DNA of 59,001 nucleotides, taken from contig NZ_JUET01000071.1 of NCBI RefSeq assembly GCF_001006485.1, forward strand, positions 1 to 59,001, given 5' to 3'. Position numbers and translations under genes: made by a program. The DNA comes from Tannerella forsythia. GTDB taxonomy: Bacteria; Bacteroidota; Bacteroidia; Bacteroidales; Tannerellaceae. Below, piece after piece: positions 9,533 to 16,839 of the stretch. Within the stretch, counting starts at the first letter, position 1; every line of letters starts with the position of its first letter. The notes under the pieces were generated by a model that saw only the letters and a list, made by a program, of their open reading frames with translations, was not told the origin of the DNA and made no database searches.

Positions 9533-11188
9533 ATGAGAGCACAAAGAAAAAAAGGAGGGCTGAAGGTATATGCCGTATCCGGAAGCCATGTGGTTTTGCT
9601 GGGCATTCATTTGCCCGAAGAAGAGTGCGAGGAGTTGCTCGGCTTTTCGGTTTTGCGGGAAGACCATACCGAGGGGGAGAGGTATTATCTGAAAGCATCG
9701 AAAGTTTTTGAGGAGACGGACCCGAGGCTCAAACCCGGCACGCAGTATTCCACGCATAAGTTTCCCATTCAGAGTTTCCAGTGGGCCGACTATTCGGCCA
9801 AGCCGGGATATGCCTACACCTACGAGGTGTCTGCCCTGAAGGGCACGCCGGCCCATTTAACGGTCTATGCCACCGTGCGGGTGGCGATACGTACCGAGAA
9901 AGAGGAGGACGTGGGGCACAATGTCTTTTTCAACAGAGGGTCGGCCGCCTCGCAGGAATATGTGCGGCGATTCGGCGATGTGTCGCCGAAGGATGTGCCG
10001 GACAATAGGGCGTTTGAATGGCTCTCGCGTGGGGCCTACGAAGCGCTGGTGAGTTTTGTGGAGTCGTGCGGGCCGGAGCACAGCTTGCGGATTGCGGCCT
10101 ACGAGTTTCATTACCGGCCTTTTCTCGAAGTGATCGGGAAAGCGATGAAGCGGGGGGTGGATGTGCGGATTGTTTACGACGGACGGAAGGAGTATCCGCG
10201 CCTGATCAATGAAGCGGCCATCCGCGAGACGGGGCTTGCCTCTTGTTGCACGCCCCGCCTCAACGGCAAATCCTGCATTTCGCACAATAAATTCATCCTG
10301 AAGCTCGAAAGAGGCCGTCCGGTATCGGTATGGACGGGTGGGATGAATTTTTCGGAAGGAGGCATTTTCGGACATTCCAACGTGGCGCATGTCGTCAACA
10401 ATCCCGCCATTGCCGAGCGGTACGCACGCTATTGGGAGGCATTGCGAAGCGACCCCGAGAACGGGCCGATGAAGAAACGGGTGGAAGAGATCACGCCGGC
10501 ATTCGCTTTGCCGTTCCGGGAGGAGGAAATGGTGGTCTTCAGCCCGCGCACCGGTATGGAGGTGCTGGAGAATTATGCCGGTATGGCACGGTCGGCCAGG
10601 CATGCGTTGTTTATGACGTTCGCTTTTGGAATGAACGAAGAGTTCAGGAAGGTGTATCAGACCGCACGCACGCCGTTGCGATATGCACTTATGGAGAAAG
10701 CGTGCATGGCCGGAAAAGACCGGGAGAAATTTGAAAGGGAGAAGAAGGAGATCGAAGCGATCCGGCGTAAGAAAGAGAATGTATTCGCTATTGGCAATAT
10801 GATCCGCACGAATCGTTTCGACGGATGGCTCCGGGAACGGCTCACAGGATTGAACTCCAACGTGAAATACATCCACAACAAGTTTATGCTCATCGATCCG
10901 CTGGGCAAAAACCCCATCGTGGTTACCGGTTCGGCCAATTTCAGCGTCGCTTCCACGAAGAACAACGACGAGAATATGGTGATCGTCCGCGGCAACCAGA
11001 GGGTGGCCGACATCTACCTGGGCGAATACATGAGGCTGTTCAGCCACTACTCGTTTCGTGAATCGCTGCAATGGCGCGACCCTCTCGAAAAACCGAAATA
11101 CCTGAGAACCGACGACTGGTGGAAAGATTATTTCCGGGACAATGCACGGGGAGCACGGAGAAAATATTTCGCTCAGGTCAGCGAATAA
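9533..11188 (+). CDS. Phospholipase D-like protein with two HKD-type motifs
   Basis: A 551-residue protein with two PLD-type half-sites: SHNKFILKLERG near residue 250, followed by TGGMNFS, and IHNKFMLIDPLG near residue 447, followed by TGSANFS. The second fits HxKxxxxD exactly. The first has leucine where the aspartate normally sits. PLD-family enzymes act on phosphodiesters (phospholipids, nucleic acids, cardiolipin synthesis). The ~150-residue N-terminal part resembles a beta-rich, fibronectin-like segment (YAYTYEVSALKG). No signal peptide is evident. It stands alone and divergent from the surface gene. A nuclease-like or defence-type role cannot be excluded. Confidence 0.82.
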   Translation: MRAQRKKGGLKVYAVSGSHVVLLGIHLPEEECEELLGFSVLREDHTEGERYYLKASKVFEETDPRLKPGTQYSTHKFPIQSFQWADYSAKPGYAYTYEVSALKGTPAHLTVYATVRVAIRTEKEEDVGHNVFFNRGSAASQEYVRRFGDVSPKDVPDNRAFEWLSRGAYEALVSFVESCGPEHSLRIAAYEFHYRPFLEVIGKAMKRGVDVRIVYDGRKEYPRLINEAAIRETGLASCCTPRLNGKSCISHNKFILKLERGRPVSVWTGGMNFSEGGIFGHSNVAHVVNNPAIAERYARYWEALRSDPENGPMKKRVEEITPAFALPFREEEMVVFSPRTGMEVLENYAGMARSARHALFMTFAFGMNEEFRKVYQTARTPLRYALMEKACMAGKDREKFEREKKEIEAIRRKKENVFAIGNMIRTNRFDGWLRERLTGLNSNVKYIHNKFMLIDPLGKNPIVVTGSANFSVASTKNNDENMVIVRGNQRVADIYLGEYMRLFSHYSFRESLQWRDPLEKPKYLRTDDWWKDYFRDNARGARRKYFAQVSE

Positions 11189-11221
11189 AAAAAGGAAGAA
11201 TATGTTTCTTCCCACAAGAGG

Positions 11222-11295
11222 TGGAGTATAGCGGACTCGAACCGCTCACCTCGACACTGCCAGTGTCACGCTCTAGCCAGATGAGCTAATACCCC
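11222..11295 (-). tRNA. tRNA-Ala (anticodon GGC)
   Basis: The reverse complement folds as a 74-nt cloverleaf. The acceptor stem is GGGGTAT/ATACTCC with discriminator A; the D arm is GCTC-GAGC; the anticodon loop CTGGCAG gives GGC; the T arm is AGCGG-TTCGAGT-CCGCT. The G3-U70 wobble pair, the classic alanine identity element, is present. CCA is not encoded. A -7 promoter element lies upstream at 11313-11320. Confidence 0.95.
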
Positions 11296-11312
11296 CTCGA
11301 ATTATTTCACGG

Positions 11313-11320
11313 CAAAGGTA
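11313..11320 (-). promoter_or_regulatory. -7 promoter element for tRNA-Ala
   Basis: Reads TACCTTTG on the minus strand, 18 bases before the tRNA 5' end. Confidence 0.6.
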
Positions 11321-11342
11321 ACGTTTTTTTCAACAATAGCGC

Positions 11343-11350
11343 TACCTTTG
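11343..11350 (+). promoter_or_regulatory. -7 promoter element for the DUF4286-ruvC pair
   Basis: TACCTTTG on the plus strand, 19 bases before the ATG at 11369 and back-to-back with the tRNA promoter. An upstream ATG at 11348 overlaps the element and so is unlikely to be the start. Confidence 0.6.
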
Positions 11351-11368
11351 ACGGGAAATTTACGGACT

Positions 11369-11683
11369 ATGCTTGTTTTTTATACGACATTTCATCTCTC
11401 ACACAGGAAATATGAAGAGGGGCTTGCTTATTTACGGACGGTTTACATCCCGGCGGCAACGCGCAGCGGTCAACTCCGATCGCCACGTTTGCAGCGAGTC
11501 GTTCATGAGGTGGAAGGTGCGGAAGGAGTCAGTCTGTCTGTGCAGTTCGGGGTAAGCGATGAAAAGACGTTACAAGCCTGGATGTGTGACGAGGGGGCAG
11601 CGTTACATCAAGAGCTTGTCGCGCGATTCGGACATGAGATGGCGGGGTTCTCGACTGTACTCGAAGAACTTGATTTGATATGA
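11369..11683 (+). CDS. DUF4286 family small protein
   Basis: A 104-residue protein resembling the DUF4286 family of Bacteroidetes, which is of unknown function. The start [19 protein letters not shown] matches the usual family beginning, and the ORF extension to 11348 overlaps the promoter. The protein contains [13 protein letters not shown] and ends in [11 protein letters not shown]. Its stop overlaps the ruvC ATG (ATGA), so the two are probably translated together. Confidence 0.75.
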   Translation: MLVFYTTFHLSHRKYEEGLAYLRTVYIPAATRSGQLRSPRLQRVVHEVEGAEGVSLSVQFGVSDEKTLQAWMCDEGAALHQELVARFGHEMAGFSTVLEELDLI

Positions 11684-12255
11684 AAGGAGGGGGGGCGACG
11701 GCTTTAGAACGGATTATTCTCGGGATTGACCCTGGGACGATCGTTATGGGATATGGCGTACTTTCCATCAATGGGCGAAAAGCAGCCCTCGAAACGATGG
11801 GCGTGTTGAAGTTAGACCGTTATGAAGATCACTATGTACGTCTGCGCCGCATTTATGAACGTGTCATCTCGCTAATCGACCAATATCATCCAGACGAGAT
11901 GGCGATCGAAGCGCCTTTTTTCGGGAAGAATATACAAAGTATGTTGAAGCTGGGACGTGCACAGGGGGCTGCCATTGCCGCAGCGTTAAATCGTGACGTG
12001 CCGATATTCGAGTATGCGCCGTTGAAGATTAAGATGGCCATCACCGGTAACGGACAAGCGGCTAAAGAGCAGGTGGCCGGCATGTTGCAGCATATCCTCC
12101 GTATTCCCGACGAATGTATGCTTCCGCAACTTGATGCGACGGATGGGCTGGCCGCAGCCTATTGTCACTATTTGCAAACCAACCGGCCCATGCCCGAAAA
12201 AGCATACACCGGTTGGAAAGATTTCATTGCTAAAAATCCCGGCAAGGTGCGGTGA
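11680..12255 (+). CDS. ruvC: Holliday junction endonuclease RuvC
   Basis: Resolves Holliday junctions during homologous recombination, working with RuvAB. Acidic active-site residues are visible in GIDPGT (near residue 17), [11 protein letters not shown] and the C-terminal [12 protein letters not shown]. The length of 191 residues is normal, with a short N-terminal extension ([11 protein letters not shown]) before the conserved IILGIDPGT. No other start codon lies between, so the ATG overlapping the upstream stop is used. Confidence 0.95.
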   Translation: MKGGGATALERIILGIDPGTIVMGYGVLSINGRKAALETMGVLKLDRYEDHYVRLRRIYERVISLIDQYHPDEMAIEAPFFGKNIQSMLKLGRAQGAAIAAALNRDVPIFEYAPLKIKMAITGNGQAAKEQVAGMLQHILRIPDECMLPQLDATDGLAAAYCHYLQTNRPMPEKAYTGWKDFIAKNPGKVR

Positions 12256-12302
12256 AAATAAACAGTTGTGTTCTTTTCCGCCGCGATCGCCGGATGTAAC
12301 TG

Positions 12303-13637
12303 TTATACTACGCCTTGTGCCATCATTGCGCGGGCTACTTTCATAAACCCTGCAATGTTCGCTCCTTTCACGTAGTTGATATATTTGCCTTCGCGACCGT
12401 GGAGCACGCACTGTTCGTGGATGCTGTTCATGATCTGATGCAGTTTCTCATCTACTTCTGACGCCGGCCAGGAGATATGCATGGCATTCTGGGTCATTTC
12501 TAACCCCGATGTGGCCACACCACCTGCATTCACCGCTTTACCCGGAGCAAACAGACGGTTGTTATGCAGGAACAGATCGACTGCTTCGGCCGTACAACCC
12601 ATGTTCGAAATCTCGGCCACGCATAGCGTGTCATGGTCAATCAGAGCACGTGCATCTTCAGCGCCTAATTCGTTCTGTGTAGCACACGGCAACGCAATAT
12701 CAACCTTCTGCTCCCACGGGCGTTTGCCTGCAAAGAATGTTGCTCCCTTAAATTCGTCGGCATATGGAGCAACAATATCATTTCCGGAAGCACGCAACTC
12801 GAGCATATAATCAATTTTCTTACCGGAGATACCTGCCGGATCGTAAATATAGCCATCGGGACCGGAAATAGTTACGACTTTTGCACCCAACTCGGTCGCT
12901 TTGGTGGCAGCACCCCAGGCTACGTTACCGAAACCGGAAATTGCAACCGTTTTGCCTTGGATATCGTGCCCGTGCTCACGCAACATCTGATGTACGAAAT
13001 AAAGTCCACCGAAACCGGTCGCTTCGGGACGCAAGATCGACCCTCCGAATTCCATGCCCTTACCCGTCATCGTTCCCGTATTTTCACGAGCTAATTTTTT
13101 GTACATGCCATAGAGATAACCCACTTCGCGTGCACCTACGCCAATGTCACCTGCCGGAACATCCGTATCCGGGCCGATGTTACGCCAGAGTTCCATCATG
13201 AACGACTGACAGAAGCGCATCACTTCGGCATCACTGCGTCCGCGGAAAGCAAAATCCGCCCCGCCTTTTCCGCCCCCCATAGGAAGGGTGGTCAATGCAT
13301 TTTTGAAGGTTTGCTCGAAGCCGAGGAATTTCAGGATCGAGAGGTTTACCGACGGATGGAAACGCAGCCCACCTTTATACGGGCCAATTGCATTGTTAAA
13401 CTGTACGCGGTAACCGAGGTTGACATGTACTTCGCCCTGATCGTCGACCCAGGGCACACGGAATGTAAAAATACGGTCGGGTTCCACTAACCGTTCGATG
13501 ATTTTTGCTTTTTCAAATTCCGGATGTTCGTTGTAAACATCTTCAATTGAGATAAGCACTTCTTTGACAGCCTGCAAGTATTCCTTCTCTCCGGGATGCT
13601 TGGCTTCCAATGATAATAAGATTTCTTCGGTCTTCAT
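12303..13637 (-). CDS. gdhA: Glutamate dehydrogenase (hexameric, NADP-type)
   Basis: Interconverts 2-oxoglutarate plus ammonia and glutamate; in Bacteroidales this is a main route of ammonium assimilation. The 444-residue length fits the small hexameric class. Motifs: PYKGGLRFHPS, LPMGGGKGGADF with the catalytic lysine, the DVPAGDIGVGAREVGY segment, and a Rossmann turn GFGNVAWGAA. The open frame runs 48 codons further upstream, but MKTEEILLSLEAKHPGE is the natural N-terminus and a minus-strand -7 element lies at 13662-13669. Confidence 0.96.
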   Translation of the reverse strand: MKTEEILLSLEAKHPGEKEYLQAVKEVLISIEDVYNEHPEFEKAKIIERLVEPDRIFTFRVPWVDDQGEVHVNLGYRVQFNNAIGPYKGGLRFHPSVNLSILKFLGFEQTFKNALTTLPMGGGKGGADFAFRGRSDAEVMRFCQSFMMELWRNIGPDTDVPAGDIGVGAREVGYLYGMYKKLARENTGTMTGKGMEFGGSILRPEATGFGGLYFVHQMLREHGHDIQGKTVAISGFGNVAWGAATKATELGAKVVTISGPDGYIYDPAGISGKKIDYMLELRASGNDIVAPYADEFKGATFFAGKRPWEQKVDIALPCATQNELGAEDARALIDHDTLCVAEISNMGCTAEAVDLFLHNNRLFAPGKAVNAGGVATSGLEMTQNAMHISWPASEVDEKLHQIMNSIHEQCVLHGREGKYINYVKGANIAGFMKVARAMMAQGVV

Positions 13638-13661
13638 GTTTTTTTTATTTTTAAAAGTCCA

Positions 13662-13669
13662 CAAATGTA
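13662..13669 (-). promoter_or_regulatory. -7 promoter element for gdhA
   Basis: Reads TACATTTG on the minus strand, 25 bases before the gdhA ATG. Confidence 0.55.
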
Positions 13670-13702
13670 AGGAGTTTTTACGGTATACCAAATATTTTTC
13701 TT

Positions 13703-13710
13703 TAATTTTG
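13703..13710 (+). promoter_or_regulatory. -7 promoter element for the PEP/pyruvate-binding gene
   Basis: TAATTTTG on the plus strand, 38 bases before the ATG at 13748 and divergent from the gdhA promoter. Confidence 0.5.
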
Positions 13711-13747
13711 GCGAATGATCCCGTAACAGGTAGGGATCGTGAATTGT

Positions 13748-16720
13748 ATGAGCAAAATAAAGGACTTTCAAAAAGTTGCATTCAAAGATGTTTCGTTTGC
13801 TGATCTGATGAATAAGCGTATATATAATGTGCTGCTGATTGCAACGGAATATGATACGTTCATGCTCGAAGATGACGGGCGAGTGGATGAGCAGATTTTC
13901 AATGAATACATGTCGCTGAGCTTGCGTTATCCACCGCGATTCACACAGGTTTCGACCGAAGCGGAAGCCTTACGGGAGCTGGCCAATCGGACATTCGAAC
14001 TGATCATTTTCATGCCGAACATGATGGAGGCCGATATTTTCGGCGCTCCGAAAGAAATTAAACAACAGTTCCCGGCCATTCCGATTGTGGTTTTGACGCC
14101 TTTCTCGAAAGAAGTAACAAGACGTGTGGTGAATGAAGATTTAAGCGTTATCGATTACGTCTTCAGTTGGCTGGGGAATTCGGACCTGCTTCTGGCGATC
14201 ATCAAACTGATTGAAGACAACATGAACGCGCCGGACGACACAGCCAGCGTAGGGGTACAGATCATCCTGCTGGTCGAAGACTCCATACGCTTCTACTCTT
14301 CGGCACTGCCGCATCTTTACAAAGTTGTATTGGAACAAAGTCAGGAATTTGCCAAAGAAGCACTGAATGATCATCAGCGGACGCTTCGGATGCGCGGAAG
14401 GCCGAAGATCAAGCTGGCACGCACCTACGAAGAAGCAACAGCTATATATGACCGGTATCGTGAACATATTCTGGGTATCGTTTCCGATATGAGCTTTACG
14501 CGTGAGGGAAAGAAAGATATGCTGGCAGGCTACCGTTTCGGGCAATATGTGCGTGAAACAGGACCGGTGACACCGATCATTATGGAATCCTCCGAATCGA
14601 GCAATCGCGAATATGCCCGAAAACTGGGCGCTTCATTTATCGATAAGAATTCCAAGAGTTATCCGCAAGATTTGCGTGAAAAAATTATGCGACGCTTCGG
14701 CTTTGGCGACTTTGTGATCCTGGAACCTGAAACAAAAGAGGAGATTATGCGTATCAAAGACCTGAAAGGATTACAACATCAGATTTTTAATATTCCGGAA
14801 CGCTCGCTCAGGTATCATCTTTCGCGCAATCACTTTTCGCGTTTCTTCTATTCACGCGCGATGTTTCCGCCGGCTGAACTGCTGAAACAGATTGATGTGA
14901 ACATGTGCGCGGACTTGAATGATGCACGGCAACTTATTTTCGATGTCATCGTACAGTATCGGCAGATGAAGAACTCCGGGGTTGTGGCTGTTTATCAGAA
15001 AGAACGATTTGACGAGTACAGTAATTTTGCACGTATCGGCGAGGGATCACTCGGAGGTAAAGGGCGGGGACTGGCTTTTATCGGTGCGATGATCAAACGC
15101 TATCCGATGCTGGATCAGGAGAACTTTCCGGTCAACATCCCTAAAACGGTTGTTCTCTGCACCGATATCTTCGATGAGTTTATGGAAACGAACCGTCTGT
15201 ATCCACTGGCATTGAGTGATATCAGCGACGAGGAGATGCTTAGCCGTTTCTTGGAGGCCGAACTTCCGAAGAGGTTGGTCGACGATCTGATGGCTTTCTT
15301 CGAAGTGGTGAAGCGCCCGATCGCGGTTCGTTCGTCGAGTTTGCTCGAAGATGCCCATTATCAGCCGTTCGCAGGTGTCTATTCGACGTATATGGTGCCT
15401 AATATGGACAATAAAAACGAGATGCTGCGGGCGGTGAGCGATGCCGTCAAAGGGGTTTATGCGTCTGTGTTTTATCGCGACAGTAAGGCTTATATGACGG
15501 CTACAAGCAACCTGATCGATCAGGAAAAAATGGCCGTCGTGCTTCAGGAAGTCGTCGGCGTACGGTTTAACGACCGTCTCTATCCGCTGATCAGTGGAGT
15601 GGCACGCTCCCTGAACTTTTATCCCATTGGCAAGGAGAAGGCCGAAGACGGTATTGTCAACATTGCTTTGGGATTGGGTAAATACATTGTCGACGGTGGC
15701 GTTACGCTGCGTTTTTCACCTCGTCATCCTCGCAATATCTTGCAGATGAGCACAATCGAATTTGCCTTGAAGGAGACGCAGACCCATTTTCTGGCATTAG
15801 ATATGAAGAATATGCCAACCCGTTTTTCGGTCGACGACTCGTTCAATTTGATACGTTTGGGAGTTAAAGATGCCGATGAAGATGGGGCATTGAAGTTTAT
15901 CGTCTCGACATACGAGCCTCATGACCAGATCATCCGTGACGGTTATTACCCCGGCGGACGGAAAATCTTGTCGTTTGCAAATATTTTGCAGCATGATATG
16001 TTTCCGTTAGCTAAAACGCTTGACACCTTGCTCCAGATCGGTCAGAAAGAAATGGGACGTCCGGTCGAGATTGAATTTGCAGTCAATATTCATCCGCAAA
16101 AACGCGATCGTGCATCGTTTTATTTGCTGCAAATCCGCCCGATCGTCGATCAAAAAGAAATGATAGACGAAGATCTGAAGCGCGTGGATCCGAACGATAC
16201 GATTCTCTGGTCACCCAACTCACTGGGACACGGCATCTCGAATGATGTGCACGATGTGCTGTACGTCAAGACCGCATCTTTCGATTCGTCCCGGACGCAA
16301 ACGATTGCAGCAGAAATCGAGGCGATCAATCGTGAATTTTCCGGTAGAGGTTGTTACTATGTGTTGGTCGGTCCTGGTCGATGGGGTAGTCATGACCCGT
16401 GGCTCGGTATTCCGGTAAAATGGCCGCATATCAGTCATGCACGAGTGATCGTGGAATACAGTTTGGACCATTACCGGATGGACCCGAGTCAGGGGACGCA
16501 CTTTTTCCAGAACTTGACGTCGTGCGGTGCAGGCTATTTTACGATTCATCCTTCGTTTGGCGGAGGTACGTTCGATGAAGCGTTTCTGAATGCACAACCG
16601 GCTTTACGGGAGACGGAGTATCTGCGGCTCGTACATTTCGAGCATCCGATAACGATCAAAATAGACGGCCGCCAAGGGTTAGGTGTCGTGATGAAACCTA
16701 ATGAACAAACACAGGAGTGA
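13748..16720 (+). CDS. PEP/pyruvate-binding domain protein with two receiver-like domains
   Basis: About 990 residues. Residues ~15-165 look like a degenerate CheY-type receiver (IYNVLLIATEYDTF, ELIIFMPNM). Residues ~175-330 form a second one with the acidic pocket kept (IILLVEDS, ILGIVSDMSF). From ~430 onward is a PPDK/PEP-synthase ATP-grasp domain (GEGSLGGKGRGLAFIGAM, RPIAVRSSSLLEDAHYQPFAG). The phosphohistidine and PEP-binding domains of true PEP synthase are not seen, so it is probably a regulatory or phosphotransfer protein rather than PpsA. A GTG at 13739 is an alternative start; the ATG is preferred. The pairing of receiver and kinase-like domains suggests phosphorylation-controlled activity. 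Confidence 0.8.
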   Translation: MSKIKDFQKVAFKDVSFADLMNKRIYNVLLIATEYDTFMLEDDGRVDEQIFNEYMSLSLRYPPRFTQVSTEAEALRELANRTFELIIFMPNMMEADIFGAPKEIKQQFPAIPIVVLTPFSKEVTRRVVNEDLSVIDYVFSWLGNSDLLLAIIKLIEDNMNAPDDTASVGVQIILLVEDSIRFYSSALPHLYKVVLEQSQEFAKEALNDHQRTLRMRGRPKIKLARTYEEATAIYDRYREHILGIVSDMSFTREGKKDMLAGYRFGQYVRETGPVTPIIMESSESSNREYARKLGASFIDKNSKSYPQDLREKIMRRFGFGDFVILEPETKEEIMRIKDLKGLQHQIFNIPERSLRYHLSRNHFSRFFYSRAMFPPAELLKQIDVNMCADLNDARQLIFDVIVQYRQMKNSGVVAVYQKERFDEYSNFARIGEGSLGGKGRGLAFIGAMIKRYPMLDQENFPVNIPKTVVLCTDIFDEFMETNRLYPLALSDISDEEMLSRFLEAELPKRLVDDLMAFFEVVKRPIAVRSSSLLEDAHYQPFAGVYSTYMVPNMDNKNEMLRAVSDAVKGVYASVFYRDSKAYMTATSNLIDQEKMAVVLQEVVGVRFNDRLYPLISGVARSLNFYPIGKEKAEDGIVNIALGLGKYIVDGGVTLRFSPRHPRNILQMSTIEFALKETQTHFLALDMKNMPTRFSVDDSFNLIRLGVKDADEDGALKFIVSTYEPHDQIIRDGYYPGGRKILSFANILQHDMFPLAKTLDTLLQIGQKEMGRPVEIEFAVNIHPQKRDRASFYLLQIRPIVDQKEMIDEDLKRVDPNDTILWSPNSLGHGISNDVHDVLYVKTASFDSSRTQTIAAEIEAINREFSGRGCYYVLVGPGRWGSHDPWLGIPVKWPHISHARVIVEYSLDHYRMDPSQGTHFFQNLTSCGAGYFTIHPSFGGGTFDEAFLNAQPALRETEYLRLVHFEHPITIKIDGRQGLGVVMKPNEQTQE

Positions 16721-16795
16721 TCTTTGTTTTATAAGGCAAAGAGTTTACGGACATAAAATAAAAGGAAATTAATCCCGTTTTCCGGAAAGGATGGC

Positions 16796-16803
16796 TATCT
16801 TTG
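16796..16803 (+). promoter_or_regulatory. -7 promoter element for the TPR/outer-membrane pair
   Basis: TATCTTTG, 37 bases before the ATG at 16840. Confidence 0.6.
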
Positions 16804-16839
16804 CGGAGATAAATGTAAGCCATTAGCCATTAGAAGCGT

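Noticed and set aside
9857-11215. 452-codon minus-strand open frame opposite the PLD gene
   Set aside because: It is an antisense shadow produced by the GC-rich third positions of the PLD gene. It shows no motifs and the plus strand has clear HKD motifs.
11222-11295. tRNA-Ala as an attachment site for a mobile element
   Set aside because: No duplicated tRNA end, integrase or composition change next to it.
13748-16720. Annotation as PEP synthase (ppsA)
   Set aside because: Receiver-like domains are fused to it and the phosphohistidine/PEP-binding domains are not visible.
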